From Planktomarina sp. (GTDB lineage: Bacteria > Pseudomonadota > Alphaproteobacteria > Rhodobacterales > Rhodobacteraceae), in the NCBI GenBank assembly GCA_022425445.1, contig JAKMFM010000072.1, positions 1-7,296 on the forward strand: a DNA stretch of 7,296 nucleotides, given 5' to 3'. Each line of letters opens with the position of its first letter. Positions within the stretch are counted from its first letter, which is position 1. The position numbers and the translations under genes were made by a program. The notes under the pieces are model-generated. The model saw only the letters and a program-made list of their open reading frames with translations. It made no database searches and was not told the DNA's origin. Shown here in pieces: positions 6,476 to 7,296 of the stretch.

Positions 6476-6865
6476 ATGAGCACATTCGACGAAGATCTGT
6501 TTCTCAAAGGTTTGTCGCAGCGCAAAGCCACGCTGGGCGCAGAGTATGTCACCCAAAATCTTGCCGCCGCGGATGACTTTACCCGACCCTTCCAAGAGGC
6601 AATGACCGCTTGGTGTTGGGGGTTTGGCTGGGGCGATGATGTGATTGACCCAAAAACGCGCTCGATGATGAACCTGTCGATGATCGGCGCTTTGGGCAAA
6701 ATGCATGAATGGGAACTGCATTGCAAAGGCGCGCTGAACAATGGGGTTACCGCTGAAGAAATTCGCGCCATTATTCACGTGATTGGCATCTATTGTGGTG
6801 TGCCGCAGGCTTTGGAGTGCTTTCGGGCCGCGCGAAAGGTCTTAACGGAGGCCGGCCAGCTCTAG
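6476..6865 (+). CDS. Carboxymuconolactone decarboxylase family protein (PcaC-like)
   Basis: A 129-residue single-domain protein, close to the usual length of 4-carboxymuconolactone decarboxylase (PcaC). Features of that group: KGLSQRKATLGAEYV (11-25) near the start; DDFTRPFQEAMTAWCWGFGW (33-52); DPKTRSMMNLSMIGALGKM (58-76); HEWELHCKGALNNGVTAEEI (77-96); and IYCGVPQALECF (105-116). The AhpD-type CxxC redox pair is absent, so this belongs to the decarboxylase-like branch rather than the peroxidase branch. PcaC decarboxylates 4-carboxymuconolactone in the protocatechuate branch of the beta-ketoadipate pathway. No pca partner is in the window, so the substrate is open. AAGGA (6465-6469) lies 6 bases upstream of the ATG. 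It is followed after 80 bases by fadH on the same strand. Confidence 0.9.
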   Translation: MSTFDEDLFLKGLSQRKATLGAEYVTQNLAAADDFTRPFQEAMTAWCWGFGWGDDVIDPKTRSMMNLSMIGALGKMHEWELHCKGALNNGVTAEEIRAIIHVIGIYCGVPQALECFRAARKVLTEAGQL

Positions 6866-6873
6866 GTCCACTC

Positions 6874-6886
6874 TTCCGTTACGGAA
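6874..6886. promoter_or_regulatory. 13-base palindrome, candidate operator, between CMD gene and fadH
   Basis: TTCCGT (6874-6879) and ACGGAA (6881-6886) are perfect 6-base inverted arms around one central T. The site begins 9 bases after the CMD stop codon and lies 60 bases before the fadH start. A compact, odd-length palindrome like this suits a dimeric helix-turn-helix repressor, but it could also be chance. Confidence 0.3.
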
Positions 6887-6890
6887 CGCT

Positions 6891-6925
6891 TGCAAACAGG
6901 GCGCAACCCTCGTGATCTGTTTGCA
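6891..6925. promoter_or_regulatory. 9-base inverted repeat upstream of fadH (operator or leader hairpin)
   Basis: TGCAAACAG (6891-6899) and CTGTTTGCA (6917-6925) are perfect inverted arms separated by 17 bases. The space contains a nested AGGG/CCCT pairing (6898-6901 with 6907-6910). An alternative hairpin, GTGAT (6912-6916) with ATCAC (6925-6929), uses the right arm as its loop and cannot form together with the outer stem. The element ends 9 bases before the fadH Shine-Dalgarno (TGGAGG, 6935-6940). No T-tract follows, so it is not a typical terminator. The most likely roles are a binding site for a transcription factor controlling fadH or a 5'-leader structure; no specific regulator is claimed. 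Confidence 0.5.
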
Positions 6926-6945
6926 TCACAAATCTGGAGGTCCCT

Positions 6946-7296
6946 ATGTCCAATCCCCACTATCCACATCTGTTTCAACCCCTTGATCTGGGCTTCACAC
7001 AGCTGAAAAACCGAGTGGTAATGGGCTCAATGCATTTGGGGCTTGAGGAAGCAGAGCATGGGTTCGAACGCATGGCCGCCTTTTATGCCGAACGCGCAGC
7101 CGGCGGCGCGGCCTTGATCGTCACCGGCGGGATTGGTCCGAATGCAGAGGGCGGCGTTGGAATTGGCGCCGCCATCATGACCACATCGGAAGAGGCCGCA
7201 AAACACCGCATCGTCACAGATGCCGTTCATGCAGCTGGTGGCAAAATCGCCATGCAAATTCTACACACCGGGCGCTACGCCTATAACCCCAATGCA
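6946..7296 (+). CDS. fadH: NADPH-dependent 2,4-dienoyl-CoA reductase FadH, N-terminal part (3' end cut by window)
   Basis: The first 117 codons are present and open at the window end. Complete bacterial FadH is about 670 residues, so only the start of the N-terminal old-yellow-enzyme-like FMN barrel is seen. Recognisable segments: LFQPLDLGFTQLKNRVVMGS (9-28); MHLGLE (29-34), where remembered FadH sequences have MHTGLE; GFERMAAFYAERAAGGAALI (39-58); VTGGIGPN (59-66); and GGKIAMQILHTGRYAYNP (98-115). The complete enzyme carries FMN, a 4Fe-4S cluster and FAD, and reduces 2,4-dienoyl-CoA intermediates so that polyunsaturated fatty acids can enter beta-oxidation. The catalytic barrel residues, the iron-sulfur cysteines and the NADPH domain lie beyond the window. 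A strong TGGAGG (6935-6940) lies 5 bases before the ATG. It may be co-transcribed with the CMD gene or separately controlled through the inverted repeat at 6891-6925. Confidence 0.93.
   Translation, partial: MSNPHYPHLFQPLDLGFTQLKNRVVMGSMHLGLEEAEHGFERMAAFYAERAAGGAALIVTGGIGPNAEGGVGIGAAIMTTSEEAAKHRIVTDAVHAAGGKIAMQILHTGRYAYNPNA

Noticed and set aside
1..7296. A novel defence, mobile or secretion system
   Set aside because: All eight genes belong to recognisable metabolic or transport families. No toxin, nuclease, helicase, transposase or repeat array was found in any region.

Overview
The window is ordinary protein-coding bacterial chromosome. It looks like a marine-type alphaproteobacterium, most likely Rhodobacterales (Roseobacter group). 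That call rests on a sorbitol-dehydrogenase-like SDR very close in motif order to Rhodobacter SmoS, on the FadH, YtoQ and MOFRL glycerate-kinase sequences, and on a GC content in the mid to upper 50s percent (sampled by eye). It is an inference from remembered family sequences, not a database result. Eight protein genes are supported, two of them cut by the window edges. No tRNA, rRNA, insertion sequence, CRISPR array or phage gene was seen, and no gene-free stretch exceeds 200 bases.

Layout, left to right. (1) Bases 1-954, minus strand: an NADPH-dependent MDR oxidoreductase of the curcumin-reductase / leukotriene B4 dehydrogenase type, missing its C-terminus. (2) Bases 955-1146: a divergent intergenic region holding an unexpectedly well-formed nested inverted repeat (978-1051). 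(3) Bases 1147-4549, plus strand: three co-directional genes, namely a YbfB/YjiJ-type MFS transporter, a SmoS-like SDR polyol dehydrogenase and a salicylate-hydroxylase-like FAD monooxygenase. (4) Bases 4597-6340, minus strand: a two-gene unit read right to left, MOFRL-type glycerate 2-kinase then a YtoQ-family protein, converging on the previous unit with a 47-base gap. (5) Bases 6476-7296, plus strand, divergent from the kinase: a carboxymuconolactone-decarboxylase-family (PcaC-like) protein, then the first 117 codons of 2,4-dienoyl-CoA reductase FadH. An 80-base spacer between them carries two inverted repeats just upstream of the fadH ribosome binding site.

The theme is small-molecule catabolism: import, polyol oxidation, aromatic hydroxylation, glycerate entry into central metabolism, a PcaC-like step and unsaturated acyl-CoA reduction. 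The sequence does not prove that these form one pathway; gene order suggests four or five separate transcription units. No convincing undescribed multi-gene system is visible. The parts most worth checking are the nested hairpin at 978-1051, the inverted repeats before fadH, the glycerate kinase-YtoQ pairing, and the real substrate of the MFS-SDR-monooxygenase cassette.
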